Assembly: GCA_950097015.1 (NCBI GenBank)
Contig: CATNEN010000029.1
Span: forward strand, 3,429,501 to 3,493,500
DNA length: 64,000 bases
Direction of reading: 5' to 3'
DNA from: Macrostomum hystrix
Lineage: Eukaryota; Platyhelminthes; Macrostomidae
Each line of letters starts with the position of its first letter. Position 1 is the stretch's first letter. The notes under the pieces are model-generated. The model did not search any database, was not told the DNA's origin, and saw nothing but the letters and a program-made list of their open reading frames with translations. Below are positions 10,491 to 22,874 of the stretch, one piece after another. A program made the translations under genes and the position numbers.

Positions 10491-11697
10491 TAAGCTAATT
10501 TAAGTTCTTTCAAACATTTTCGATTATAATAATTTTGATAAAAACTATTGTAGCTGTATGTATAGGATTTGAAATTTGCAAATAATGAAATAGAGAAAAG
10601 GAAAGTAAGTGTTGATTTTTTGCTAAACAGCAAAGTTAATTTCTACAAAAACATTCAGGGGAAGTGGCAGGGTCAAAATGAGATCAGTCGCCCACCCAAC
10701 CAATTATAATGCGCCAGTGGGGTATGAAAGTCACTTGGGTTAGGTTTGTTAAACATGCAACAGCCAGTCAGATTTAAAAGAAAAAAATTTGGTAGGCTTA
10801 CAAAAAGTGGGTGATGCAGAGAAAAACTAAGAAAAGAGAAGAAAGGGACAAAGAAGAACATGGAAAAGAGAAAGTACTGTTAGGCCTAGGCCCCTATGCT
10901 ATACTTGATATATATAATATTCTCAGCCTTGAACTAAGGAATAAATTTTTTATTTTTAGTTTTTGTTGTTGTTAAGAAATTACAATTTATAGGCCTATAT
11001 GCTTTTATATATACTAGATTGACTTGCTATATGCCATATATATATAGGCCTATATTTATTCTTGGCCCTACCTATCCTAAGGATAGACAGATGTACTATA
11101 AACATGTGGCTAATATGAATATAAATATTTGTAGTAAGAAATAAATTAAATATAAATTCCAAATACCAAATACTTTCTAAGTGCTAACTAATATATTGCT
11201 AGTTGTCTGTTTTCTTTTAGCTTGATTAAAGTGTATACACTTTAAATAAAAATATTTAATAGCACACTGTAGTTATGCTTTGTTGTTAAAATAATCACAG
11301 CTTTTGGATGCCTACCCAGTTTGGAACAGCATTTAGCTCATTATCTATAAGTGTTCAGAATACATAAAATTATGTTTATGCACACTAGTAAGCCAAATAG
11401 CTAGATTGTAGTGGAGAATTTCAAGTTTAAGTATTAATCGATTTAAAGAAACTTCATCTGTTTAGAAAGAATATGTATGTAAATGTCTTAGCACTTTAAT
11501 CGACCCTTTCCAAACTTGAGCAAAAGTACAATTTTTCACTTCAGCCATTTCTAAGACTTCCAAGCTATCTGACATCCTTGCCATCGGCCACAGCCAAGCT
11601 AGCAGTTCTCCAGCTAGCCACTCTCACAGTTGCCAACGCTAGTATCTCATCATCGGCTGGTTGGAGTTCACAGTCTGCCAGCTGCTTCCAGCCCGCC

Positions 11698-13517
11698 ATG
11701 CTGGTGTCGCCAGACAAAGCCCTGCCAGGCCGACCAACCCCCATGCCAGTGTCCGGCGTCCACGCCGTGCTGAAGAGTGCCACAGTGCCGCCATTCCCCG
11801 CTGACACTCGGAGCATTGTGTTTGGCCTTGGCTGCTATTGGGGCGCTGAGCGACTATTCTGGCGAATGAAGGGCGTCTTCTCAACCCAGGTGATTTTTTG
11901 GGGAATTGAGATCATAGTTTGGGATGTACTTTAAGTAGTCTATGGGCAATCCAAAAGGGCTAAAAACGAAAACGCAAGTATGTTCCAAACTAAGTTTTCA
12001 GATCAATTGCGCATTTGTAGAGGGTAAACCGCGTGAGTAACTATGCTTTTATACTCGTTGTTGAAGGCCTCGCCATCTAATTAGGAAGTCTTTCGTCCTC
12101 TCGTACCTACGTACGAGAAATTTTACTGTTACCTACTGTCGTGAAATTAAGAGAACTAATACATTTTAGGCTGGCCTAGAGGTAGCCAATGGAGAGAAGA
12201 GAAGCGAAAGTGAAATGCAGTCTGGAGGGCGGTTGGCGATGATAAGACTCGGCTAGGGTAAGATAAAGAGGCTAGAGGGTGAGAGGAGGACCAATCAGAA
12301 GGCGGCGGAAAGAGATTAAAGGTAGAGCGAGGTGAGAACTGACTGTGAAGAATCGAAGGTAAACAGACGAGAGTGCAGAGGCATGAAAGTCGCGGCACCT
12401 ACGCTGCGTTTCATCGCTTCTTAGAAGCAAGAAATCAATGCTACAGTCATTTCTAAAATGTTTCTGCAGGTCGGCTTTGCTGGCGGTTACACGCCGAATC
12501 CCACCTACAAGGAGGTGTGCACGGGTCGGACCGGACACGCCGAAGTTGTCCGAGTTGTCTACCGCCCGGCGGAACTGACGCTACAAAGCCTGCTTAAAGC
12601 CTTCTGGGAGAGTCACGATCCTACTCAGGTGAGGCTAGGACAGATTCTCAGCTGGAATCTGCTGATTCTCGCCGAAGTCACGAGCTGCATTTACTACATT
12701 CTACTTCAATTGGAATCCGCCGAAGATGAGTTCATGAACCGCAGTCGGTAGATTCTACTTCAATTGGAATCCGCCGAAGATGAGTTCATAAACCGCAGTC
12801 GGTAGATTCCTATTCGATTGCAATCCACCGAAGATGAGTTCATGAACCGCTGTCGGTAGATTCTTATTCGATTGGAATCCGCCGAAGATGAGTTCATAAA
12901 CCGCATTCGGTAGATTCCGAAGATCACGAATAATAAGAACTTATACGATTGGAATCCGACGAAGATTAGTTCATGAACCGCTGTCGGTAGATTCTTATTC
13001 GATTGGAATCCGACGAAAATGGGTTCATGAACCACTTTCAGTCGAATCTTATACGATTGGAATCCGCCGAAGATGAGTTCATGAACCACTTTCAGTCGAA
13101 TCTTATACGATTGGAATCCGCCGAAGATGAGTTCATGAACCGCTGTCGATCCTAATAAAGTAATAAATGAGAAAACTTGTAGAGTTGTTTAGTTTTCAAA
13201 AGTTAACACCATAAGTTGCTTTGTTCCGTGCGTAGGGCATGCGGCAGGGCAATGATATTGGCACCCAGTACCGGTCGGCTATTTACTTCACGGACGAGTC
13301 GGAGGCTGCTGTAATCAACGAATCGGCTCGCGCCTACGCCGACGCCCTGACAGCCAATGGGAAACTGCGGGCTGGAGGCTCCGTGACCACGGAGATCGCT
13401 CCGCTGAAGGAGTTCTATTACGCCGAAGACGATCACCAGCAGTATCTACACAAGCACCCGGACGGCTACTGCGGTCTGAAGGGCACCGGCGTCGCCTGCC
13501 CAATGCCCAAGAAGTGA
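11698..13517 (+). CDS. MSRA: Peptide methionine-(S)-S-oxide reductase A
   Basis: Reduces methionine-S-sulfoxide in proteins, using thioredoxin to recycle its cysteines. Exons 11698-11889, 12470-12628 and 13236-13517, all phase 0, give 210 residues, near the family norm. Landmarks: [10 protein letters not shown] leader, catalytic motif GCYWGAER with Cys46 (Tyr in place of the usual Phe), [61 protein letters not shown], and two resolving cysteines in [17 protein letters not shown]. The start at 11698 is the first in-frame Met. The frame stays open upstream to an acceptor-like CTTCAG ending at 11544, so an N-terminal extension from an upstream exon is possible. AATAAA follows the stop by 14 nt. 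Intron 2 and the 3' flank hold tandem arrays. Confidence 0.95.
12709..13155. repeat. About 54-bp array in MsrA intron 2
   Basis: Units contain TTGGAATCCGCCGAAGATGA followed by GTTCATGAACCGC; about eight diverged copies. Confidence 0.92.
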
Positions 13518-13519
13518 CC

Positions 13520-13975
13520 TGGAATCCCAACAATAAACTAGAATCATATCTATGAACTGGAATCCCATCTATGAACTGAAATCCCATCTATGACCTGGAA
13601 TCATATCTATGAACTGGAATCCCAACAGTAAACTAGAATCATATCTATGAACTGGAATCCCATCTATGAACTGGAATCCCAACAATAAACTAGAATCATA
13701 TCTATGAACTGGAATCCCATCTATGAACTGGAATCCCATCTATGAACTGGAATCCCATCTATGAACTGGAATCCCATCTATGAACTTGAATCCCATCTAT
13801 GAACTGAAATCCCATCTATGAACTGGAATCCGATCTATGAACTGGAATCCTATCTATGACCTAGAATCCCATCCATGAACTGGAATCCCATCTTTGACCT
13901 AGAATCCCATCTATGAACTGGAATCCTATCTATGAAATAGAATCCCATGTATGGCCTAGAATCCCATCTAGAAAA
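13520..13975. repeat. 19-bp array (CTATGAACTGGAATCCCAT) in the MsrA 3' flank
   Basis: Starts within 5 nt of the MsrA stop and includes the first AATAAA (13532). About 23 diverged copies. Confidence 0.93.
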
Positions 13976-14531
13976 TATATATCATGAACTTGTTTGATTG
14001 AGACTGAACCTGATGATTTTAGCTCATACGTATAAAGCGTTCGTCTATTTTTCACTGATTGCTCATATTTTATTCAGAAATTCCGACATTCATGATATCA
14101 GAGTCATAATGTCGAAGTGGTGTTTGAGGCTAGCATTGCTTTTGCCGAAAAGTGTTATTTTTTAGTACATCTAACTTTAAAATACAAAATTTTGACATGT
14201 TGAGTTTGAAAAAACGAGAAATAATTTTTACCAATAACTTTTCTGCTGACTCAGCAAATTCATTTAAAAATTTTTCGTGAGTTCTTAACTTTTTAAGGTT
14301 TAGTTTTACAAAGACGTCAGTAATTATGCGCTGCGCTATCTTTGTACCAACGAAAGCGGAACAGACAATACATAGAGGGCATCATTGAAAGCGACAGATA
14401 TTTATTTTCTAACTCGAAGAATTAAAAGACAATAATGTACAACTACGGGCAAGTTTTCGTACTATAGAGATGCAAGCATAGGTAATGCACAGCGAAATGG
14501 CAGCAGCACTGGGACTGGCTTATATTGAATC

Positions 14532-16335
14532 ACACTCTCCATGCACTATTATCACACCCTCCCTGATCTCAAATCACACTGCCCTATCTCAAATCACTCA
14601 GCCCTAACTCTAATCACTCAGCCCTATCTCTAATCACTCAGCCCTATCTCTAATCACTCAGCCCTATCTCTAATCACTCAGCCCTATCTCTAATCACACT
14701 GCCCTATCTCTAATCACTCAGCCCTATCTCTAATCACTCAGCCCTATCTCTAATCACTCAGCCCTATCTCTAATCACACTGCCCTATCTCTAATCACTCA
14801 GCCCTATCTCTAATCACTCAGCCCTATCTCTAATCACTCAGCCCTATCTCTAATCACTCAGCCCTATCTCTAATCACACTGCCCTATCTCTAATCACTCA
14901 GCCCTATCTCTAATCACTCAGCCCTATCTCTAATCACTCAGCCCTATCTCAAATCACTCAGCCCTATCTCTAATCACCTAGCCCTATCTCTAAGCACTCA
15001 GCCCTATCTCAAATCACTCAGCCCTATCTCTAATCACACTGCCCTATCTCAAATCACTCAGCCCTATCTCTAATCACCTAGCCCTATCTCTAATCACTCA
15101 GCCCTATCTCTAATCACTCAGCCCTATCTCTAATCACCTAGCCCTATCTCTAATCACTCAGCCCTATCTCTAATCACTCAGCCCTATCTCTAATCACCTA
15201 GCCCTATCTCTAATCACTCAGCCCTATCTCTAATCACTCAGCCCTATCTCTAATCACTCAGCCCTATCTCTAATCACTCAGCGCTATCTCTAATCACTCA
15301 GCCCTATCTCTAATCACTCAGCCCTATCTCTAATCACCTAGCCCTATCTCTAATCACTCAGCCCTATCTCTAATCACCTAGCCATATCTCTAATCACTCA
15401 GCCCTATCTCTAATCACCTAGCCCTATCTCTAATCACTCAGCCCTATCTCTAATCACTCAGCCCTATCTCTAAGCACTCAGCCCTATCTCTAATCACTCA
15501 GCCCTATCTCTAATCACACTGCCCTATCTCAAATCACTCAGCCCTATCTCTAATCACTCAGCCCTATTTCTAAGCACTCAGCCCTATCTCAAATCACTCA
15601 GCCCTATCTCAAATCACTCAGCCCTATCTCTAAGCACTCAGCCCTATCTCAAATCACTCAGCCCTATCTCTAATCACACTGCCCTATCTCTAATCACACT
15701 GCCCTATCTCTAATCACTCAGCCCTATCTCTAATCACACTGCCCTATCTCAAATCACTCAGCCCTATCTCTAATCACCTAGCCCTATCTCTAATCACTCA
15801 GCCCTATCTCTAATCACTCAGCCCTAACTCTAATCACTCAGCCCTATCTCTAAGCACTCAGCCCTATCTCTAATCACTCAGCCCTATCTCTAATCACTCA
15901 GCCCTATCTCTAATCACTCAGCCCTATCTCTAATCACTCAGCCCTAACTCTAATCACTCAGCCCTATCTCTAATCACACTGCCCTATCTCAAATCACTCA
16001 GCCCTATCTCTAATCACTCAGCCCTATCTCTAATCACCTAGCCCTATCTCTAATCACACTGCCCTATCTCAAATCACTCAGCCCTATCTCTAATCACTCA
16101 GCCATATCTCTAATCACTCAGCCCTATCTCAAATCACTCAGCCCTATCTCTAAACACTCAGCCCTATCTCTAAACACTCAGCCCTATCTCTAATCACTCA
16201 GCCCTATCTCTAATCACTCAGCCCTATCTCTAAACACTCAGCCCTATCTCTAAACACTCAGCCCTATCTCTAAACACTCAGCCCTATCTCTAAACACTCA
16301 GCCCTATCTAAAATCACTATTAGCTCGATCTCTAA
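14532..16335. repeat. 20-bp array (GCCCTATCTCTAATCACTCA), near 90 copies
   Basis: Variants CACACT, CACCTA and CTCAAA occur interspersed. Ends just beyond the stop of the minus-strand coiled-coil gene, so it may be in that gene's 3' UTR. Confidence 0.97.
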
Positions 16336-16361
16336 TCACCCTCCCAGACCGCTAATCCTCT

Positions 16362-18105
16362 CTAATCCCGGGCCTTCTTGCCGCCCGTGCAGGTGGTGGT
16401 GCGAAGCCTTCCACGCAGTCGCTCATTCTCCTCGCGCAGTGCGGCCACTTCGCGCTTGACCGCCACGAATTCTCGGAAATTGGCGTCGCCTGATTCTCGC
16501 GCTGACGCCTGCTGCTGCTGTTGCTGCGAGGTTGCCGGCGACGACTGCTGCTGACGTCGGGCCGTAGCTCGGAGTGCTTCGATTTCCGACTCTAGAGCCG
16601 CGTTTTCGGCCGCCAAGCGCGACTCGTTGCGGCGTGCCTCGGCCAGTCGCCGCTCCGATTCCGCCAGCAGTTTTTCCAGCTGATCGGCGCGTGCGAGCAG
16701 CTCCTCCAGCTGGTGCTGGACGGCGTCCAGCTGGCGCTGCCGCTCCGTCTCGGCCTTGCTATCGGCCTCGCGATCGCGAGTCAGCTGCTCCAGTCGGAGC
16801 CGCAGCTCGGCACATTTTTGCCGCTCTGCGCTGAGCTCGTGTTGGACGGCCTGCGGTTTTGGGATCGTTAGCCTGCACTATAAACTATTTTCTATGGCGA
16901 TTCCCGTTCTAAAATATGCTTTTGGGACGATTCCCATTCTAAAATATGCTTCTGGGACGATTCCCATTCTAAAATATGCTTCTGGGACGATTCCCATTCT
17001 AAAATATGCTTCTGGGACGATTCCCATTCTAAAATATGCTTCTGGGACGATCCTCATTGTGACATTAGCTTTTGTGACGATTCCCATTCTAAGGACGATC
17101 CTCATTGTGACATTAGCTTTTGTGACGATTCCCATTCTAAGGATGATTCTGATTGTGACATTAGCTTTTGGGACGATTCCCATTCGCAAACAATAGAATT
17201 CAGCACAGAGAATTTCCCTGGTCGTTCAACTCCTTTACTCAGTTGAAAACTGGCAGCCCCACTCACCTGCTCCTCCCGCCGGCGCTCCTCCGCCGCGGTC
17301 AGCGCACGCCTCGCCGCGTCCCTCTCGCCAACGGCGGACGCCACCGCCGCCTCCAGCGCCGAGGCCCGCTCCGCCTCAGCCGTCAGCGCCTCCGCTTGCT
17401 GGCCGACTCTTGCCTCCAGCCGGGCTGCCAACTCATCATGGTCGCGCAGCGCCAGCTGAAGCTTCAGCAGCTCCGCCTGCTCTTGCTGCCTGGTGGCGTA
17501 CCAGGCGCGCTCCGCGTCCGCCCGGTCCTGCAGCAGGGCGGCCACCTCACGCCCGTGCTGCTCGGACAGCCGCTTGGCTACCTCGTCAACCCGCTGGTTG
17601 CACAGTTCCTGCAATGAAGGCCGTCAGGGGCGCTGACTGGGTATTAAATGTTCACTACCCCGATCCTTCAGCTACTCCTTCCCCATCCTTCAGCTACTCC
17701 TTCCCCATCCTTCAGCTACTACTTCCCCATCCTTCAGCTACTACTTCCCCATCCTTCAGCTACTCCTTCCCCATCCTTCAGCTACTCCTTCCCCATCCTT
17801 CAGCCACTCCTTCTCCCATCCATTCAACTAGCCTTGTGTTTCAACCAGCAGCGGCTCACCTGCATCTCTTTAAGTCTCCGCTGTGCCTCATCCTCCATCT
17901 GCTGCCGCAGGTTCTTGGACGCATCAGCGCCAGCCAGCTGGTCCTCCAGTGTCCGCACCGCTGCCTTGAGTTCCCTATTCTGGCGAGTAATCTCCTGGGC
18001 AAACTCAAGCGTCTCCAGGTGTCGCCTAGTGAGCCGTTCATCAATGTCAGAGTCCACGCCCCGCTGGCCCGGGCTGCGCGCATTTGTATTGTAGCAGTTC
18101 TGCAT
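16362..18105 (-). CDS. Coiled-coil protein, not recognised
   Basis: Minus-strand exons 18105-17860, 17608-17267 and 16850-16362, all phase 0, give 358 residues ending GGKKARD. Almost the whole protein is heptad-rich coiled coil with many Glu, Arg, Ala, Gln and Leu (RRHLETLEFAQEITRQNREL; EQAELLKLQLALRDHDEL; EREVAALREENERL-like segment near the end), broken by a Gln-rich stretch. No enzymatic motif is seen. The chosen ATG at 18105 lies 48 nt after an in-frame stop, but the frame before it (SRSFDTRLDM) reads like coding sequence, so an upstream exon may be missing. It is transcribed divergently from CCDC83, with 651 nt between start codons. A centrosomal or ciliary role is only a guess from composition and context. 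Confidence 0.72.
16895..17190. repeat. 30-bp array in intron 2 of the coiled-coil gene
   Basis: Unit contains GGGACGATTCCCATTCTAAA; about ten copies with two sub-types. Confidence 0.95.
17662..17822. repeat. 22-bp array in intron 1 of the coiled-coil gene
   Basis: Unit ATCCTTCAGCTACTCCTTCC plus CC; about seven copies. Confidence 0.93.
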
Positions 18106-18756
18106 GTCCAGCCGGGTATCAAAGCTTCGTGATCCGGGCCCGCACTCTCACTCTAGCTGCAGATGCGGGATTTGCTGGCCTATTGTGACAAGTATTGGCG
18201 CGCTTTACAGTAAGCTACCGCCCCACCAGGGGCCTTCCTTCCACTTGACTGGGCATCCCAGACTAGCACAACTGGCTGACAAATATGACACGATGTCGCT
18301 GAGAATTTAGCGCAGTGCAGATTAAGTAGAATTTAGAAACATAGAAAAACGGTAAGAGATGTTTCCTCATAGTGTCAGCCTCAGCGGAGTACGGTTTGCC
18401 CAAGCCTCCACTTTGCTTTGCTGGCGAGAAAGAAAGAGAGAAAGAAATAGAGAGAGAGCTCTCGGTTAGAACCACACCAGTACCCATTATTTCACCTGCC
18501 AATAGGACATGTTCTTATCTGTACGCGGGGGTTGGGCGGCCGTGGCGTGAGGGGTTGAGCAGTGTACGGCTGGGTGTACTCGGCCATGCAGTTTGCTGCC
18601 ATGACAACCAGAGTGGAAGAGAGAGCTATTTTCTGTCTCTCTCTCGTAGTCCACTGGGTTTGCTTGCATAAAGTCTCGCTTAAATAGCTGTTTTATAGTT
18701 TCGTAATAAGTAGATTATTGCAGCCTTCCGCTGACATCATTCGACATTCAGCAGTC
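18106..18756. promoter_or_regulatory. Shared divergent promoter region (inferred)
   Basis: 651 nt separate the start codons of the minus-strand coiled-coil gene and CCDC83. A polypurine run of GAGAAAGA type lies near 18430-18455. No TATA box or other defined element was identified. The call rests on gene arrangement only. Confidence 0.4.
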
Positions 18757-21700
18757 ATGCCGAAAGGCAAAAAAAGCGGCGGCAAGAAGGGGGGCAAAAA
18801 AGGCGGCAAGAAGTCAAAGAAGGCCAAGGAGCCGGGAATGACAGCTGCCGAGGCCATCTGGGACTACAAGATCAAGCTGCAGGAGCGGGAGCTGGAAGAG
18901 ATCGCGTTTCAGGTGAGTGACTGGCTCTGTGGCAATCAGACCTTGTCATTTCTAGATTTATACATATCTCAGACATCCAATATCTAGGGACATCAACTAT
19001 AGCCTAGCAGTGTCATCAAATATCTAGGGATGCGAATCTACTACTTGGAGATGGTATCCAGTATCTAGGGACAAGGCAACAGTAGTCTAGTGTTGGATCA
19101 AGCAAACCCAGAATAGGCTATCCACAGCTCTTGTTGCGACCCAACCGACATTGGCTCAGGTGAAGGGCCAGCAGGAGATGAGGGAGCGAAACCTGGAGCG
19201 GAACAAGCGTCTAGCTGAAGAACGCGAGGCCTACATGCGGATGCTGCTGAAGCGGCTTCAGGAGCAGGAGAAGAAGGACTCCGAGCACTTCACCGACAAG
19301 CCGGAAGTCGTGTCCGCAATGCAAGAGAATTGGCGACTGGAACAGCAGGTGACTTTCCCAGACTGCTAACACCTTGGCTAATCCCTGATGGTAGCTTGAC
19401 TACTCCCTGTTGGTCCTTCGGTAACTTGACTACTCCATGTTGGTCCTTCGGTAACTTGACTACTCCCTGTTGGTCCTTCGGTAGCTTGGCTAATCTCAGT
19501 TGGTCCTTCGGTAGCTTGGCTAATCTCAGTTGGTCCTTCGGTAGCTTGGCTAATCTCAGTTGGTCCTTCGGTAGCTTGACTAATCTCTGTTGGTCCTTCG
19601 GTAGCTTGACTAATCTCTGTTGGTCCTTCGGTAGCTTGGCTAATCTGAGTTGGTCCTTCGGTAGCTTGACTAATCTCTGTTGGTCCTTCGGTAGCTTGGC
19701 TAATCTGAGTTGGTCCTTCGGTAGCTTGGCTAATCTCAGTTGGTCCTTCGGTAGCTTGACTAATCTCTGTTGGTCCTTCGGTAGCTTGGCTAATCTCAGT
19801 TGGTCCTTCGGTAACTTGACTACTCCCTGTTGGTCCTTCGGTAACTTGACTACTCCCTGTTGGTCCTTCGGTAACTTGACTACTCCCTGTTGGTCCTTCG
19901 GTAGCTTGGCTAATCTCAGTTGGTCCTTCGGTAGCTTGACTAATCTCAGTTGGTCCTTCGGTAGCTTGACTAATCTCTGTTGGTCCTTCGGTCGCTTGAC
20001 TAATCCCTGTTGGTCTTTCGGTAGCTTGACTGTCCACCATGCTCATGTAGCTTCAAGGGATCTGGTCACATTGCTCTCTGGCCCACATTGTCATTCAGGA
20101 GCGTGAAGAAATCCGCAGCCTTCGCCAGGAGATCGAGCGCACCTTGTCTGACACGGCAGCCACCAGATCGGAGATCGCCACCTGGCGAGACTTCCGCGAC
20201 CGAGGCCAGGTTGAGCAGCAGACGAGCGTGCGCCTGCTGAGGCAGGAGGTGCGGGACATTGACGAAACCTTTCGCTCCATGTGCGAATACCTGGAGAGGA
20301 AGACCCGCCAGGACCGGGACCGCATCCAGACCACCACTGACGCAGCGCTGGAGGACCAGAAGAGTCGAGCCACCGACACGGCGGTGCAGCAGCTCGATAA
20401 GAACACCAAACAGGTGCGGCTTTTAATGATGAAGTAATCAAGGTAGAAGTGAGAAAGGGAGAGGGTGAGGAAGGGAGAGGGTGAGGAAGGGAGAGTGTGA
20501 GGAAGAGAGAGGGTGAGGAAGAGAGAGGGTGAGGAAGGGAGAGTGTGAGGAAGAGAGAGGGTGAGGAAGGGAGAGGGTGAGGAAGGGAGAGTGTGAGGAA
20601 GAGAGAGGGTGAGGAAGGGAGAGTGTGAGGAAGAGAGAGGGTGAGGAAGGGAGAGTGTGAGGAAGAGAGAGGGTGAGGAAGGGAGAGGGTGAGGAAGGGA
20701 GAGGGTGAGGAAGGGAGAGGGTGAGGAAGGGAGAGTGTGAGGAAGGGAGAGGGTGAGGAAGGGAGAGTGTGAGGAAGAGAGAGGGTGAGGAAGGGAGAGT
20801 GTGAGGAAGAGAGAGGGTGAGGAAGGGAGAGGGTGAGGAAGGGAGAGGGTGAGGAAGAGAGAGGGTGAGGAAGAGAGAGGGTGAGGAAGGGAGAGTGTGA
20901 GGAAGAGAGAGGGTGAGGAAGGGAGAGTGTGAGGAAGAGAGAGGGTGAGGAAGGGAGAGGGTGAGGAAGGGAGAGTGTGAGGAAGAGAGAGGGTGAGGAA
21001 GGGAGAGTGTGAGGAAGAGAGAGGGTGAGGAAGGGAGAGTGTGAGGAAGAGAGAGGGTGAGGAAGGGAGAGGGTGAGGAAGGGAGAGGGTGAGGAAGGGA
21101 GAGTGTGAGGAAGAGAGAGGGTGAGGAAGGGAGAGGGTGAGGAAGGGAGAGGGTGAGGAAGGGAGAGTGTGAGGAAGAGAGAGGGTGAGGAAGGGAGAGG
21201 GTGAGGGAGAGTGTGAGGAAGAGAGAGGGTGAGGAAGGGAGAGTGTGAGGAAGAGAGAGGGTGAGGAAGGGAGAGGGTGAGGAAGGGAGAGGGTGAGGAA
21301 GGGAGAGGGTGAGGAAGGGAGAGGGTGAGGAAGGGAGAGGGTGAGGAAGGGAGAGGGTGAGGAAAGGAGAGGGTGACGAAGGGAGAGGGTGACGAAGGGA
21401 GAGGGTGAGGAAGGGAGAGGGTGAGGAAAAGAGGTCATACAGTGATCAAGGGAGACAGAAGAAGGGGTGGAGAGAGTGAGGCAGGGAAACAGTTAGAGGG
21501 GCCTGGGTGAAGAAATTTCGGCAGAGAGACTAATAAAGTAACACAGATGCCAAATAATTGGTTAAAGAGTGCCCTGAGAATAGGAGCGCCTCCTAGTGAA
21601 GATCCTTATGAATCGATCTTACTGTCTGCTGATTGGCCCTCTTAACTCACCAAACTAACTGAAAATGCCGCCTTATTTAGGAGCTGGTGGACAACAGCTG

Positions 21701-22874
21701 GCTGAAGGAGGAAGCTCAGGCTCACAAAGCCGAGATGGAGCGAGTGCTGGCTGAGGTAGAGGAGCTGGAGCGGCGAAACCTGCGCATCATGGCCGACCTG
21801 TTCGAGTGCCGGGTGCAAGACCTGCGCTTCTCTCGCGACTTCTTCCTGACTCAGTTCCGCGACGGTGACAATCTGGCAGAGCCGGGCCTGCTGGAGCTGG
21901 ATCTGGACGAGGTGAGTCATGGATCCTGATGGGATCTGTGCTGTTATCCTGATGGGATCTGTGCTGTTATCCTGATGGGATCTGTGCTGTTATCCTGATG
22001 GGATCTGTGCTGTTATCCTGATGGGATCTGTGCCGTTATCCTGATGGGATCTGTGCCGTTATCCTGATGGGATCTGTGCCGTTATCCTGATGGGATCTGT
22101 GCCGTTATCATGATGGGATCTGTGCCGTTATCCCGATGGGATTTGTGCCGTTATCCTGATGGGATCTGTGCCGTTATCCCGATGGGATTTGTGCCGTTAT
22201 CCTGATGGGATTTGTGCCGTTATCCTGATGGGATCTGTGCTGTTATCCTGATGGGATCTGTGCTGTTATCCTGATGGGATCTGTGCCGTTATCCCGATAG
22301 GATTTGTGCTGTTATCCTGATGGGATCTGTGCTACTGTCCTGATGGGATCTGTGCTACTGTCCTGATGGGATCTGTGCTGCTATCCTGTTTGTCCCAATC
22401 CGCACTCAGGTTTTGGCGTCCCGAGGCGCAGCCACTGGCGGTGGCGACGTCGGAGCTGCCGAGGCCCGCGGAATTGCCGATTTGCGTCCCCGCAGCGCGA
22501 CGGAGAAGGCACTCGAAGATCGCTTCCTAGCGCTGACCACCCGGCTGCAGTCGGCATCGGACCGCTTGGCCAAGGGAGGCCGCGGCGACACGGGCAGCAA
22601 CGATGAGGCAGACGACAATGAAGAGGAGGCAGGCGACCAGGAGCTCCGCCAGCTGCTGCGCGAGCTGGGCGAGGACGGCCGCTCTCTGGACGAGTTGATG
22701 AACATCGGGCCGCTGGAGGTGAAGCTGCTGAGCGTCACTGGCAATGCGGCGCGGCTGCACACGCCCTACAGGCCCACAGCCGAGGAGCTGGAGGCCAAGC
22801 AGTGGAATCCGGACATCTGGCCAGTCAGCCGGCGAATGTTAAACAGCTACCGGCCTTCGCAAACGGATGGCTGA
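18757..22874 (+). CDS. CCDC83: Coiled-coil domain-containing protein 83 homologue
   Basis: Exons 18757-18912, 19160-19348, 20099-20413, 21681-21911 and 22410-22874, every intron phase 0, give 451 residues. The start is a Lys/Gly-rich tail (MPKGKKSGGKKGGKK), then AAEAIWDYKIKLQERELEE, MRMLLKRLQEQEKKDSEHF, WRLEQQEREEIRSLRQEIE, NSWLKEEAQAHKAEMERV, LERRNLRIMADLFECRV, DLRFSRDFFLTQ, and near the end MNIGPLEVKLLSVTG. These blocks match the order and spacing I recall for vertebrate CCDC83, including the WLK-H-E block and the GPL-VKL-SV block. Molecular function is not established; the vertebrate protein is testis-enriched. Introns 2, 3 and 4 are almost entirely tandem repeats of 30, 16 and 23 bp. Confidence 0.85.
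19380..20035. repeat. 30-bp array in CCDC83 intron 2
   Basis: Unit TTGGTCCTTCGGTAGCTTGG plus 10 nt; about 22 copies in two or three sub-types. Translates open on both strands but lies between two secure exons. Confidence 0.97.
20440..21432. repeat. 16-bp purine-rich array (GGAAGGGAGAGGGTGA) in CCDC83 intron 3
   Basis: About 62 copies with G/A and G/T variants. Open as a 447-codon minus-strand frame, which is an artefact. Confidence 0.97.
21918..22390. repeat. 23-bp array in CCDC83 intron 4
   Basis: Unit CCTGATGGGATCTGTGCTGT plus TAT; about 20 copies starting within 10 nt of the donor. Confidence 0.96.

Larger units (their letters stand above)
8764..11544. other. AT-rich intergenic stretch between PLC beta and MsrA
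   Basis: No convincing coding exon apart from the candidate MGC exon at 9726-9754, listed separately. The segment is AT-rich and studded with the palindromic word TAGGCCTA or close variants (near 10037, 10173, 10460-10480, 10880, 10990, 11045). It holds a perfect 16-bp inverted repeat at 10437-10490. Confidence 0.6.

Noticed and set aside
20095-21438. 447-codon minus-strand frame
   Set aside because: 16-bp array in CCDC83 intron 3, plus the antisense of exon 20099-20413.
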